This document shows positions 1 through 13,270 of a stretch of 64,000 nucleotides of DNA, in pieces (position 1 is the first letter of the stretch; every line of letters starts with the position of its first letter). The notes below the pieces were generated by a model. That model saw only the letters and a list, made by a program, of their open reading frames with translations, was not told the origin of the DNA and searched no databases. Origin of the DNA: Plasmodium relictum (taxonomy: Eukaryota > Apicomplexa > Aconoidasida > Haemosporida > Plasmodiidae); contig NC_041689.1 in NCBI RefSeq assembly GCF_900005765.1, positions 1,736,001 to 1,800,000 of the forward strand. Direction: 5' to 3'. Made by a program: the position numbers and the translations under genes.

Positions 1-1146
1 AAAAGAAATTCTTCATTGGATAAAAACAATTTAAGTTGCCATGAGAAAATTAAAATAAAATGTGGTAGTTTAAGTAATAATAAAACAGTGCTAAAAAAAT
101 TAGAATATGAAGATAATTTGAATTTCAATTGTAAAAAGACTAAATCTTTTAATTTTCAAAACATCTTAAAAGGAAAAATAAGAAATAACAACAGCAAAAT
201 TATTGTAAGTGGATTGAAAACTATTCAAAGTGAGGTTCTTGATTTAAAAGTAGATAATAATATATGTAATGAAAAAAAAGCAAAAAAATTAGAAATTGAT
301 TCATTTAATACATCGAAAGAGAGCGAAATGAAAAAAGAAGATATATTACTTCAATACGAAAAATATAAACGTAAAAAAAAAAGAAAAAAAAGGATTAAAT
401 CAAGATTATTTAAAAAAAGTGTTTCTTATTCTAATTATATATCTCCAGAAATTATAAATTTATTAAATCAAACAAAATTAAATTTAACCTTTTACCAAAG
501 AGAAGCTGATGATTTCTTAAATGTCATAAGAAATCTTCAAAATATGTAAGAAAAAGAAAAAAACATACATATAAAAAAAAAAAAAAAATTAATAAAATAA
601 AAATAAAAACTAAATTTTTACAATTTAATAGTTTAGAAAACTTAGTTTTATTGTTAATATTATACATTTTATATTCTTATATTAGTTTATTAAAAATACT
701 TTTATTTATATTATTTAATTTTTTTTTTTCTTCTTTTTTTTTTTTATAGAGTCTTAATAGAAAGAGAAAAATATAATGAATTAAAAGAAATGCTAAAGTA
801 TACTACTGAAGAAATAGAAAAAGAAAATAATAAATTATATGAAGAATTAAATATATACAAACAGAAATATTTTAAATTAAAAAGTATCATATCTAATATT
901 GGTTATGGCATTTTTTTTAATATAGATAATAAGGAAATGAATCATAAATATAATAATAATAACGCATATATGAATTATGAAAAATTATATACAAGTGAAG
1001 ATGATGAGAATGGAATTGAAAATGAACATGATTATGTTATGGTTAATAAAAAATTGAATTATTCAAAAGATAATTATAATAATAAATACATTAAAAAATT
1101 GAAGAATAGTAATAATTCTTCTTTATTAAATTACTTAGATTTTTAA
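1..1146 (+). CDS. Conserved protein of unknown function, 3' part (two exons seen)
   Basis: The reading frame is already open at base 1, so the gene starts outside the window. The first visible exon runs to 545, where a GT donor (GTAAG) follows. The intron ends in a T-rich tract and AG at 748-749, and the last exon is 750-1146. The join splits one codon (2+1 bases) and keeps the frame, giving a Leu/Glu/Lys-rich stretch that continues across the join. The visible protein is lysine/asparagine-rich and charged. The part around the exon join has coiled-coil character, and the tail is N/Y-rich low complexity. I see no catalytic motif or membrane segment and do not recognise the family. It converges on the JmjC gene, with 493 bp between the stop codons. 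Confidence 0.75.
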
Positions 1147-1639
1147 AAACATATTAAACAATACATATTAATATTGTTTATATGTTATAATGTTTGCATA
1201 TTTATATAAAATTAGTTATTTTATTTTTATTTTTTCTTCTTTTTTATATTCATTTGTTGTTGTCAACATCTATATATATATATATACTTTAAAATAAATA
1301 TTAGTTTTTTACACTTATTTATTATAGTTAAAAATCGTAAATATAAATATTTATATTATACATATGTATGTATATTTTCTTCTGCGCATTATTGGTTATA
1401 AAAATACTAATATTGTTTTTTTTTTTTTTTTGTGTTATTTTGTTTTTTCCTTTATTTATTAAAACATATCCTATATATTAGCATATTGTTAATCTTTATT
1501 TTAAAATTTTTCATTGTTTTTAAGTACTATTTTATTTTTATTTTAAAATTATTTACATATAAGAAAATATTTTTACAAAAATTGAATATTTCTAAACAAA
1601 AAAAAAAAAAAAAACTTAATACTTATTTGTAATATATTT
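1147..1639. other. Convergent intergenic region
   Basis: This is AT-rich spacer between two genes that converge. It holds homopolymers and a short TA run near 1270-1286. A T-rich open frame at 1432-1632 is low complexity and not supported as a gene. I see no RNA gene here. Confidence 0.6.
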
Positions 1640-3658
1640 TTATATATATTCCTCATCAATATAAGAAAAAAGTAACCCTTGTATTTTTTGCAAATAAAAA
1701 TTTTTATAGTTAGATGACATAGATATTATAGGTTTTATTTCTTTTTGAATTTTTTTAAAAATTTGATTAGCAACATTAATATCTTGGTTTCCATATAAAT
1801 CCTTTTTGTTAAAAAGACATTTTTCTTTTTTTTTTCTAAAAAAGTAATTAACACTAATATTTAATTTGGTATTTAATGAAAAATCTTTACAAGTGTTACT
1901 TTTTTTTTTTGTTAATTTATTATTTTTTTCTTTTTCAGTTATACTATTATTTTTTAGATGTTCATAACTATTGTTCTTCAAGTTATTAATATTTTCAATT
2001 TGTTCTTCACTTTTCTTCATGCGAATTTTTCTTTCTTTGTCTATTTCATTAAAGTTAGCTTTATCATCCTTATTTTTACTTTCATTAATACAAACATTGA
2101 ACTCTTTACTTAAATATTCTTCGTAATTTTCTAAATGACTATAATGCTTTATTAAATCATTTTTATCAATAGCAATTTGATCTCTATGAATTTTATAATA
2201 ATTACATATATCTTCCTCATTGCTATTTAAAATATTATTTAAAAATAATTTGAATGGATTTTTTTTTTTTTTTTTTCCAAAGAGCATTTTTTTCTTTAAA
2301 TGTTTTTTATTTTTGAAAAAAAAATAATTTAAAATAGGATGCTCATCTTTTAAATGCAAAAAATGTTTTAATGACTTATTTTTTGTAATATTTTTAAATT
2401 TAGAATTTAAATAGAAATTATTTAAATTATCTTTTATTTTGTGTTCCTTACAATTCTTTGAACGATTAGATGAAGATTTTTTTTCGTTAACAAGTAAGTA
2501 CTGGTGGAAATTTCTATATTTTTTTTTTATATAAGTATGAAAAGGCATATTATAAACATAATGCAACCATAATGATGGAATAAATAAAATATCTCCTTCT
2601 AGTAAATCAGCAACTAAAGAATATTTGATAAGTATTTTTTTTATAATTTTTTCTTTTTTATTTAAATTTTTCTTGGATAAAATTAGGAATAAATTATAAA
2701 AAGATGAAGAATCAACAATATTAAAATATTTTATGAATTTGGGATGAATTAGTAAAATTTTTTTTCTTCCTCTTATTTGAATTAAAAAATTATCTGGCAT
2801 ATCATAATGTAACCAAATAAAGATATTAGTTTGACCAATTCGTAAAATTGATGAAAAAAATTCAAAAAATTCATATGGTGGATAAATCTCTTTCGGTAAA
2901 AAGAAATTATCTTTAATAAAAGAGTTCATTTTTTTTATATCTGAGACTTCTTTAAATTGATTTATACCTAATGATCTATAGTAATAGTAATTATAATTTT
3001 CATTTTTATTTTCTTTTATTTCGTTAAGTAAAGAGTTATTAATTTTGTATTCATCAGTATTCAACGAAATGCTGTTTTCTAAAGAACAATTTTTAATAGA
3101 ACTTTCATTTTTAAATTTATAATATCTATCTTCATTGTTACTATTTTCATTATTTTTTTTTTGATTTTTTATTTCATATGAATTTTTATTCTTTAATGTT
3201 ACATATATTTTTCCTTTGTTATAATTAATAGAAATTTTTTTTTTTTTTTTATCTTCTTCTGAAATTAAAAAAATAAAATTTTCTAATGAAGATAGAACAT
3301 AACGAAAGTTTTTATTAACGTTATTTAGAAATTTAGAATTACTAACATGTATGCTTACTTTTGTTTTTCCGATGTTTTCAATGATATTTTTATTATCAAA
3401 TTTTTTTATGCACTTTCCTATTTTATAGCTTAAATTTTTAATAATAACTGGCTGATTTTTTTTATAATAATAATTATAAAAGTAACTAGATGAATAATTT
3501 AAAGGCACATTAATTTTTTCTACTTTTTTTAAATTATATTTTTTTATCAATTTTTCAAAGAGATGTGCTGTTTTTATTTCATCTTCAGATATGTCTTTAA
3601 TATTTTTATTTATTAATTTATAATAGCTCTTAATTCTTTCTTTTTTTGATTTATTCAT
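1640..3658 (-). CDS. JmjC2: JmjC/cupin-8 domain protein (probable 2-oxoglutarate/Fe(II) oxygenase)
   Basis: This is a single-exon gene of 672 residues. The JmjC fold shows as a W-L-H-Y-D segment with the iron ligands H284 and D286, and a distal ligand H366 in a G-D-I-L-F-I-P-S-L-W-L-H segment. A basic G-R-K-K-I-L-L-I-H-P strand (about 297-306) follows the first ligands, and an N-Q-P-V-I-I-K-N segment near 68-75 matches the start of cupin-8 proteins. The arrangement is closer to the small TYW5/JMJD7-type hydroxylases than to large histone demethylases, so the substrate (tRNA base, protein or histone) is open. Low-complexity stretches at about 160-225 and 375-620 enlarge it. The symbol rests on my memory of P. 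falciparum gene order on chromosome 6. It is divergent from the next gene. Confidence 0.8.
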   Translation of the reverse strand: MNKSKKERIKSYYKLINKNIKDISEDEIKTAHLFEKLIKKYNLKKVEKINVPLNYSSSYFYNYYYKKNQPVIIKNLSYKIGKCIKKFDNKNIIENIGKTKVSIHVSNSKFLNNVNKNFRYVLSSLENFIFLISEEDKKKKKISINYNKGKIYVTLKNKNSYEIKNQKKNNENSNNEDRYYKFKNESSIKNCSLENSISLNTDEYKINNSLLNEIKENKNENYNYYYYRSLGINQFKEVSDIKKMNSFIKDNFFLPKEIYPPYEFFEFFSSILRIGQTNIFIWLHYDMPDNFLIQIRGRKKILLIHPKFIKYFNIVDSSSFYNLFLILSKKNLNKKEKIIKKILIKYSLVADLLEGDILFIPSLWLHYVYNMPFHTYIKKKYRNFHQYLLVNEKKSSSNRSKNCKEHKIKDNLNNFYLNSKFKNITKNKSLKHFLHLKDEHPILNYFFFKNKKHLKKKMLFGKKKKKNPFKLFLNNILNSNEEDICNYYKIHRDQIAIDKNDLIKHYSHLENYEEYLSKEFNVCINESKNKDDKANFNEIDKERKIRMKKSEEQIENINNLKNNSYEHLKNNSITEKEKNNKLTKKKSNTCKDFSLNTKLNISVNYFFRKKKEKCLFNKKDLYGNQDINVANQIFKKIQKEIKPIISMSSNYKNFYLQKIQGLLFSYIDEEYI

Positions 3659-4486
3659 CTTTTATTCCTTTTTCTTTTTCATTTTCTTTTATATTTATTC
3701 ATTTTTTTTTTTTTTTTTAATTTTATTAGAATTTTTGATTTGTATAATTTAATAATAGAGTTAATTTTTTGTAGCAACTACTTGAAAAAAAAAGAACAAT
3801 TTCAAACAATATAAATGTTTTTTTGTTAATTAATTTTTATTATATTTTTGAAAATATTATCTAAAATTTTGTTTTATATAATTTTTTATCATTTTATTTT
3901 TCTGTGTATTATTTTTTCATTTTAATTTTTTTTTTTTTTTTTATTTTAATTTTCTTTTTTTTTATTTTTATTTTTATTTTTATTTTTATTTTTACTTATA
4001 TTTTTATTTTTTTTTAAAAAACATTTTAACATTTTTTTTTTATAATATTTATTTATTTTATTTTTTTTCATTTTTTTTAGTTTATGTTTTATCTTCATAT
4101 TTTAAAGAGTGGTATAGGTAAATATATTTTAAAATAATTGGAAATTTTCTTAAAAGCTAATGTAATATAATAATTTTATAATTATGACATAATATATATA
4201 TATTAAAATAATTTAATATCTATAGTTTTAAATTATCAACAAAAAGTTATATTTTTTTATATAATATTTAAATAAATTTTTTTTTGTCTATTATACTATG
4301 TAATAAACATAATAACTTTTTGTTTCTTTTTTACAATGTAAGAAAATATTAGATAAAATCATTAAATAAAAAAGTAAAAAATAACTTAGAAAATGTAGAT
4401 AATTAAAGAAAAGAATATATATATATATTTACAAATATTTACCATATATGTTTTAAGATTCTTTTTAAAAAATTTATTAATTTAAA
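3659..4486. promoter_or_regulatory. Divergent intergenic region, presumed bidirectional promoter
   Basis: About 830 bp separate two divergently transcribed genes, so both 5' regions and promoters must lie here. It contains T-tracts, an ATTTTT-type simple repeat near 3960-4010 and a short TA run near 4415-4428. I see no defined binding site. Confidence 0.5.
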
Positions 4487-4763
4487 ATGGTGAGTAGGAT
4501 ATGTACATGTGATTTACATAAAATAGAACAAAGATATTTTTTGAAAAGTAACAAAGCATTTAAAGTAAATGAAAATAAAATAGATAAGGAAGGATATTTT
4601 GATAGTTTTAAATTATGCGATATCGAAGAAAAAGAAAAAAATTTATATTTAAATAACAATTCATTTAATTATGATATAAAGACTTTAGATGATATTTTTA
4701 ATGAAGAAATTTTAAAAAGTAATAGTAATAACTTAGAGGATGATAATAAATTTATTTTAATAA

Positions 4764-4794
<31 letters not shown>

Positions 4795-6079
4795 AGAAGA
4801 AACATTAAGTAATAGAGATTCTTTTCCTTTTATTTTGTCTAAAGAAAATTCAGACAAAGAAATAAAGAATATATATGATGAAATAAAAGTGAACAAAAAC
4901 AATAAAAAATTGACTGATATTATTATTTTAAAAAATATTTTAAATTTTTATTTTTTATTTGATTATAAAAATTATGGATATATTGATTTTAGAAATTCAT
5001 CATATGTAATTCAAAATATTTATCAAAATAATATTAATTTTTTATTAGAACATATTGAATTAAATGAAAATGAACTAAATGAAAATATATCAAAATGTAA
5101 GATCAAAAAAATAGAAATAAATAAAAATTTCTGTATAAAATACTTTGCAAATTTTCTACTAGTTATTTTAAAAGATGTATCAATGTTTCAAAAGAAAGAG
5201 GGATTTTTAAGTAAAGAGAATTTTATAGGTATTATGCATCAATTTATAAAATCAAATAATTCTCCTAATAATATATATGGAATTTTTAAATATCCGAAAA
5301 ATATAATAACAGACTTTTATAATTATATGCATTATATAAAGGCAAGTAATGATGAACAAAAAATCGAAAAAAAAAGAATTACTAAAAATAAAAAGAAATT
5401 AAAAAGCATATTTTTTTTTGATGAACATCTAATAAATGCTGATTTGCATACTCATATAAATTATTTTAAAGAAAAAAAAAATAAAAAGTTAGAAAATATA
5501 AAAATGGAAAACACTATAAAAGAAATGAAGGAGTGTACGTTTTTACCTTATATAACAAAGAAACCTAGTTATTTATTAAGAAAAAAATTAAAAAATAATA
5601 TAAATCAAATTAATAAAGAATCACATGTAGAAGAAAAATACAGGAAATCAGAAATAAAGTATGATATTGATAATTCAATTGAAAGAACATTAATTTTACC
5701 CAATAATGTAATTTTAAAAAAATTTGATAAAAATTTTGAACATTTATATAATGAAAATAATAAATCAGTAAAGTTAAAATATATAATTCATCAAGGATAT
5801 GAGAAACCAAAAAAGATTCGTTGGGATGATACTTTAAGAAATAAAAGAATTAATTCGATTCAACAATTATTTAATAATGGGGAAATAAAAAAATGCTTTA
5901 TACAAAATAAAAATATAGTAGAAAGAGAAAAAAATACAAATGAAAGTGTTAAGAAGGATAATATTGCATCAGAAAATATATCGACAAATAAAATATTTAA
6001 TAATCAACTTTATATAAATAATAAAAATGTTATAGATCCGTTAATTATAAATTCTAATAAAATATTAAAAAAAGGATAA
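4487..6079 (+). CDS. Conserved protein of unknown function with a weak EF-hand-like segment and E-C-T-F-x-P motif
   Basis: This is an uninterrupted 530-residue frame. An in-frame stop lies three codons upstream (4478-4480), so the ATG at 4487 is the first possible start. The bases after it (GTGAGT) happen to look like a splice donor, so a short first exon cannot be fully excluded. An acidic run of glutamates lies near residue 100. At about 160-175 there is a loop of the form D-x-K-x-x-G-x-I-D that resembles a degenerate EF hand. E349-C-T-F-x-P followed by a basic segment resembles a short motif found in several cytoskeletal or ciliary proteins of protists. The rest is K/N-rich. I do not know the function. 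A link to the cytoskeleton or axoneme is only a guess from those two motifs. Confidence 0.75.
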
Positions 6080-7999
6080 AAAAAAAGTTTGCATAAAAAT
6101 ATAATAAAGTTAGAATTTAAATAAATTATAGCCTTTCTTTATATATAATTTTTCTTTTTTTTTTTTGTAATTGTTTTAAAGTTTCATAATTGTATATTGT
6201 TTGCTTTTTTGTTTTTTTTGTTTTTTTGTTTTTTTGTTTTTTTTACTTTTTTTTTTTTTTCATTATATTTATAGAATTTTTTTAAGTCTTAATTAAATAG
6301 GATGAAACTTATAGGAATTTTAAATTATTGAAATTATTTAACAAAAAAAGAAAAAAGAAATATATCATAATCTAGAAATATAATTGTTCATTTATATAGT
6401 CTTTTATTGTTTCATTAAATACATTAATATATATATATATATTAATGTTTATAAAAAAAAATTTAGGTGTATGAAAGACTTATAAATTAGAATTATAATT
6501 CAATGATAAAAAACTTAAATAATACACTTAAATATATATATTTTCATATATAAAATGTTAAAGCTAATTTCACTTAAAAAATATATGATATAAATAATCA
6601 TAATTGTTTATACTGAATTTTATGTATTTTTGTTTAAATAGAAAAAATTAAAGATAATGACAATAAAAAAAGTACAAAAATGAGAAAAAAATTAATGGGA
6701 AAATTTGTATTATTTAATATTTATATTCCATGTAATAATAAGATTAGTTCTATTACATTTTTAATTATTTTATAAAATTTTTTAATTTATTATTATTATA
6801 CATATCTTTATATGTATCTAATAATATAAGATGAATCAATAGAAATATGTATTTATTATATTAGAAATATTTTAATTTTTTGTAATAAACTTATTTATAA
6901 TTGAATATGCATAAAAAGAAGAATTTTCTATTTTCTATTTTCTATTTTCTAATTTCTTTTTTTTCTTTTTTTCTTTTTTTTCTTTATTCTTTTTTTTTTC
7001 TTTTCTTTTCAATATATACATACAATTAAAATAAAACATAAATTTTTTGAATAATTTGATATTACAAGTTGGATTAACAGGAAATAAGAAAAGGTATAGG
7101 GAAATATTTGATGTTTTTATTTGTTTGTGTTTTAAATTTTACAAAATTTAAAATATAAAGTCTTATATTTAAAAAAATTATGAATATAATAAATTTTTTA
7201 TATTTAAAATCGTATAGAATTCAAAAAAAAAGTTTTTAAAAAGTATAAGGTAAAAATAATTTGTATTAGCAAAAATAAAAAGAATTTATTTAAATGAAAA
7301 TGTTCTAGTTTTAAATTATATAAATATGTGAATGTTTTAAATTAAATTTAATATATTTCAGAGTTATGTATATTTTTTTTATTGCAATTTTTTTTTTTAT
7401 GTATGTTTAGTTTTCAATTTTTTATTTTTGTGATTTTCTTATTTTTTTCTTTTTTCTTTTTTCTTTTTTCTTTTTTCTTTTTTTTCTTTTTTTTCTTTCT
7501 TTTTTTCTTTTTTTCTTTCTTTCCTTCTTTCTTTTTTTCTTTCTTTTTTTTTTTCTTTTTTATTTTATTTAATTTTATGCGAATATTATATGCTTTAATT
7601 ATTTTTTCATTTTATTTTTGTAATATATTACTATTAAATCATTTTTATTTTTTTACTTTTTTTTCTTTTATATTTATTTAAACTTTTTTTATTTTTTTTT
7701 ATTTATTTAATTGAAAAATTATAAGTATAAAACTTTGTACATTTTGAAAAGCATATGTATGTGTGCATAACAATTCAATTATTCTGTTATTTTATTTATA
7801 TATGTAATACCTTTATGAATTATTAATTTTAATTTTGAACTTATTTAATTTAAAAAGATAATGTATTTTTATAACGTCTGTGTTTTTAATTTGATGATAT
7901 TTGATATTTATTTGTAATAGAAAACTATTTTTATGATATCATTACATTTTTTTTATTTTTTTAATTAGTGAGCATATTTCCCTTTAAAAATAAGAAAAA
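6080..7999. other. Intergenic region with polypyrimidine tracts
   Basis: About 1.9 kb lie between two genes in the same direction, so this holds the 3' end of one and the promoter of the next. It has T-runs interrupted by single G (6180-6240), CTATTTT-like repeats (6927-6950) and a long pure pyrimidine tract at about 7430-7565 made of repeated T5-6C units. The open frame across that tract encodes only F/S/L and is not a gene. Confidence 0.6.
7430..7565 (+). repeat. Polypyrimidine simple repeat (T5-6C units)
   Basis: About 135 bases are almost free of purines on the + strand and consist of repeated TTTTTC/TTTTTTC units drifting into TTTC units. The tract lies about 440 bp upstream of the SAC3 start codon, so it may sit in the promoter or 5' leader. 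Its length could vary by slippage. Confidence 0.8.
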
Positions 8000-10900
8000 A
8001 TGAATGAAAAAAGAAAAGATGGAATGAAAGAAAATAATAGTAATAATAAAGAGAGTACATCATTTAATAGTAAGAATTGTTATCAAAATAAAAACGATTT
8101 AAATAAATATTTATATAATACTCCAGATTATTCCAATTATAATACTTCAGGTAGTATAAACAATATGACGAATTTCAATGCTAATAATATTCAAAACAAT
8201 TATCAGAGAAATAACATACAGAATATTTTGAATTATAATGTTAATAATAATGGTAGTAATAATATGAATTTCCAAGCAGATAATTTCATAAATAACAAAA
8301 ATTATATAAATAACTTAAGTGATGTGAATAAAAAATTTTATGATGAAGAAGTTAATAAATATGCAAGTAAGCATAACCAAATAAATAATTACCAAAATAA
8401 TAATTTTTTTTATAACAGAAATGATAATTATTATCAAAGTTTAAATAATTCTGATAATTTAAATTATAATTATGTAAATATGTATAATAAAAAAAATGTG
8501 CATAATTTAAATACTGAGAAAAATAATGTAGAAAAAGAAGAAAATAAAAACGATTTATCATATTATATGAACAATAATGATAGTTATGTAGAATTATATA
8601 TTAATAAAGTAAAAGAAATTTATTATTTTCATGTATTTTATCATTATTTAAAATTAGGATTTCCTGAAAAGGAAGCAGCGATAGAATCAAAAAAATATAT
8701 TTTTATAACATTAAATAGATATTTCTTACTTGTAAAAAATGCAATTTTATCATCACCTGAATCTGTTAAGCAAATAAACAACTGTGTATCTTCAAATTTG
8801 TTATATTACCAACAACAAACCAATTTACAACAATTTTTATTACAGCAGCAATCAAATATGCAGAATTTCAATTCTCCAAAATTAAACTTACATGATCAAA
8901 TGAATATAAATAATTTTAATATTGGTAATATAAATTTACCTATAGGTGAACAAACCAAGTTGGAAGATTTACCAAAATTAAATCCAGGTGATATTAGTAA
9001 TAACAAAAATAATAATAATTTACATAATAACACTAATAATAATAATAATAATTATTCACATAATGAAAAACAAAATAATAATGATTTTCAAAATAATCCA
9101 GTAAGTTGCGATACAAACACAATTAATTTAAAGGAAAATCAAGAAAAACAAAATAATTTGAGTAATTATTATAATTTAAAAGCTGATAAAATTAATGATA
9201 TGATTGACTGTATTGAAGAAATGAAAAAAATAAATAAAAAAAAAAAAGAAAGGAAAACATTTTCTGATTATCCGCCTATGCAAGCATTAGAATTACAAAG
9301 TAATACATTAGAAAATAAATATAATTTTAATAATGCATATAACAATTTAAGTAATTACATCAATAATAATAATAATAATAGTGATAACTGTATTAATAAT
9401 AATAAAAATGGTGATTTATTTTACAATAATACTTTTAATTTAAGCAATACTGCTGATGCGAATAAAAGTAATTTAATGAAATTAAATGAAAATAATAATG
9501 AAGAAATAAAAAAAAAAATTAGTTTTACTATAAATAAATCAAAAAATAAAATTTTCCAAATACATAATCGATCTCAAAACGATAAAAGTCATAAGACACT
9601 AAGTGAAGTAAGTGAAGTGAGTGAATTAAGTGATGATAATAAGAATGAAAAACAAAAAGAGAAAAGTAAATTTTCTAATAATATTCATGAAGAAAAAAAT
9701 ACATTGGGTAATAATTATAAAAATATGTATATATATGAAAATATTAATAATAATAATAACAGAACATTAAATAACAATGTAAAAAATGATTTTAATGGCA
9801 TGAACATAAATAACAGTATAGGTAATATAAATAAACTAAATAATGCAAAAGAAATAGATAATTTTTATAATTTAAATAATGTGAATAATATAAATAAAAA
9901 TGGTAATAATGTTTTAAATTATGATAATAATTTTTATATCAATAATAACAATGCAAATTATAATGCATCAAAAAACACAAACAATTTTTCTAATTTTGAT
10001 ACATTAAATAATTATAGTAGTTTCGTAAATAATAATCATAATTTTAATAAAAGTATGAATATAAACAAATATAATTACAATAATAGCAAAAACTTGAAAA
10101 TTGCAAATAATTTATGTAATCCTACACATAAAAATATTTCTAATAATGTTATTAAAATGAATAAAAATAATACCATTATTGGAGCTCAAAAATATAATTT
10201 TATGAATAACAAAGAGGAAAATAATGAAAATAAAATGAATAATTTTTTTAAAATTGATTATGCGACAATTAATGAAAAAATTTCTAAACCTTTTGTAAAT
10301 GAGGTATACAACAATAATAATTATGAAAATGATTCTTTTGAAAATAAAGTTCATTATACGAAAAATAATTATATAGAAGAAGGAAAATTAAAATACAGAA
10401 ATAAATTAGAAGAAAAATACATTTATGAAAATAAACAAAAAAATATAAAAGAAAAATTAAAAGATGAGTTAGAATCAGAAAAATCAGAAGAATTCGACTT
10501 AGAAAAATCAGATGATGAATATAACTCAGAAGAGTACGAAGATGATATAGATAAAGAAGAAGATACAGATGGAGTAATTAATTATAGTGAAAGAGAAGTT
10601 AACAAGAAATATCAAATAAATAATAAAAATATTAAAATAAATAAATTGTCTAACTTACATTTTTTTCAAAATAAGAATGAAATAACTGATAAATTTAATA
10701 ATTTTAAAACATATGTAAAAAATGTAAATGAGCATTTTAGAGAACATTGCAAAAATAAGGAATTTTCTAAATGTCTAAAAATATTTATAAAAAAATTATA
10801 TTCCTTAAAAAAAAAAAATAAAATTAATTCATCGTTGTGGATAGATAATATATTACCAACCGTAGAAGATGTATTGTCAAAGAATGTTTATTTTTTCTTA

Positions 10901-11390
10901 TATCCTAAAAGTAATTTTTTCTTTTTTTTTTTTTTTTTGTTATAATATCTTTTTGATTTAATATTAATTATATTTTAATTTTTGTTTTTAGGATTAAAAA
11001 GAAAAATTGAAAATAATAAAGAAATGAATAACGACTTAATTGGTAGTAATTTTGTTGACAAAAAAATAAAATTAAGTCAGCAAGAAATTGAAAGAAGAGA
11101 AAAGAGAAAAGAACGCTTTTATGATATATCAAAAAATAAAAAAAGTGAATTAATTGAAAATTCATTTTATATAGATGAAGATGTAAAGGACGAAAAAGAA
11201 AATGATGAAGATATGAATCTTGATAAGTTAATTGAAAAATACAATTATTCAAGCTGTTATAAAAATAAAAATTTTGTTGGAGAATGTAAAAATATTCAAA
11301 AATTTTTTTTTAGATTAACATCATTACCTGAAAAAAAAAATGTAATAATAAATATAAAAATAGATGAAAAAAAAAGAAACAAAAATTTTA

Positions 11391-11428
<38 letters not shown>

Positions 11429-11789
11429 AACGTAATTTTTTATTAGGTAAGGAGTTTTTCAGTTTTGAAATGCACATATGCATATATATTATATAAATAT
11501 AACATAGATAAAAATTATAAATACATAAATGAACAATTTAGATCATTGCGACAAGATTTAAATATACAAAATATTTTTCATAATGATGTTATAAATATTT
11601 ACGAAACTAACATAAGGATATGTATTGTAAATAATGATCTATTTCAATTTCTTCAATGTATAAATAAATTATTTGAATTATATCAGAGACTAAACATAAA
11701 AAAATCAAAAGTAATATTTTTTCTTTTATTTTTAAAATATTGAAAACAAAGAATTTAAATATATTGTAATAAGAAATTTGTGAAACAAG

Positions 11790-11847
<58 letters not shown>

Positions 11848-12861
11848 TTTTTTTCTTTTATTAGGTTGAATTTTTGTGTTATAAACTTATTTATTTGACT
11901 TTGCAAAATATGCATCAAGAATTTCTTATAGAATATTTAACACTAAGTGAAGAAGAGAAAAATCACGAAAATATACAACTTTGTTATTATTTAAATGAAT
12001 GCATAAAAAATAAAATGTATTTAATTAATATTAATATGATATCACCATTAGATGCTGAACTAAACCATAAGTATATATATTATAGAATTTTTTTAAATAA
12101 CCACATATTAAAATATTTACCAAGTCTAATGTCATTAAGTGAAAATGCTATGTTGAATGTAAACATTAATTCTCTAGTTTCATTTGTAAAAAACCATGGA
12201 AAAGTAAATGATTTTGAAAATAATGAAATTCCAAATTCATTGGATAAAAATGAAGGAGTTAAAATGCCATATTTAACTAATTACTTAATTGTTTTATTTT
12301 TACCTAAATACAGGTTATTAGCCCTTATAAATATTTGCAAGTGAGTTAATAATTTAAAATTCATTATTCTAAATATATACATATATTAAGAAATATACTT
12401 CTTTATATATAAGTATTATTTATATCATCAATTTAAAAATAAATAAGAAAATAATGTATTGATTATATTTTATAAACATTTATATATTAATAATTACTTA
12501 AAAATTAGTATAACAATAAAAAAAAGAAAAAAAAAAGATTAATTCATATTTTACATTTATATAATTCTATATATATAAAATGTTGTAGCTTTCATTTTTT
12601 TTTTTTTTTTTTCTATCCATTCCTTTTTCTCTATACATTTATAAATATATATTAAATTTTTTTTTTTTTAGAACAAGTATAAAGGTAAATATATCTACGT
12701 TAACAAAATTGTTAAATTTTGAAAATGATGAACAGTGCTTAAAATTTTTAAATGAAGTAAATACTATTATAAGCAATAATGAAGTCTTAAGTAAATCTTC
12801 ACTAGTAAACCTTATGAAGTCTCCTCTTTTGAAAAATAAATATATTAATCATATAAGATAA
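8000..12861 (+). CDS. SAC3/GANP domain protein (Thp3/LENG8-like), five exons
   Basis: Exons are 8000-10910, 10992-11341, 11447-11710, 11865-12340 and 12672-12861. All introns are GT...AG with T-rich acceptors, and the phases fit, giving 1,396 residues. The SAC3/GANP domain begins at the end of exon 2 with R-L-T-S-L-P, continues V-R-S-F-S-V-L at the start of exon 3, and has the signature R-S-L-R-Q-D-L-N-I-Q and Y-E-T-N-I-R-I. A helical PCI-like region follows in exons 4-5. This order matches Thp3/LENG8-type members, which act in nuclear mRNA processing and export. The first 970 residues, nearly one exon, are N/Q-rich low complexity except a helical conserved-looking patch at about 197-245 and an acidic patch near 820-865. 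Introns 3 and 2 carry long TA runs. The exact donor of exon 2 was fixed by the R-L-T-S...V-R alignment. Confidence 0.88.
11794..11844. repeat. TA dinucleotide microsatellite within an intron
   Basis: About 50 bases of alternating TA lie inside the third intron (11711-11864) of the SAC3/GANP gene. A shorter TA run (about 11396-11424) lies in the second intron. Confidence 0.9.
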
Positions 12862-12961
12862 AAGATTTTTTTTTTTTTTTCTTTTTTTCCTTTTATAATA
12901 AATAAATATATGGGTTCTTATACATAAAGATAAATGTTACCATATTCATAAACATTTTATA

Positions 12962-12992
<31 letters not shown>

Positions 12993-13270
12993 GTTTACTA
13001 TTTATTCTTTATTGATAGAAATTTACAATAAAACTTAAAATTTTGTTTAAACTGAAATTATACTTTTACCTTAAATTATTAGGTATTTAATTATGATATT
13101 TACATAGATATATATATATATCCCTTTTTTTTATTTTTTTCATGTTCACAAAAAATTATAAATTTTTGTAGTTTGTGTTTTTTATTTTTATATTTTTTTA
13201 AAAGTAACATTAAGAGAATTTTCTTTTTCTTTTTTTTTTTATTTAAAATTTATTAATGTGTAAGTCTATT
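12862..13270. other. Convergent intergenic region
   Basis: About 400 bp lie between the stop codons of the SAC3 and RabGGTase genes. They contain T-tracts and short TA runs (12957-12976, 13107-13120). I see nothing else. Confidence 0.6.

Noticed and set aside
1432-1632. Plus-strand open frame rich in F/I/L/K
   Set aside because: Low-complexity AT-rich spacer between two convergent genes. No balanced composition, splice partner or family resemblance.
7382-7681. Plus-strand 99-codon frame
   Set aside because: It is a polypyrimidine tract giving only F, S and L. No stop arises because the tract lacks purines.
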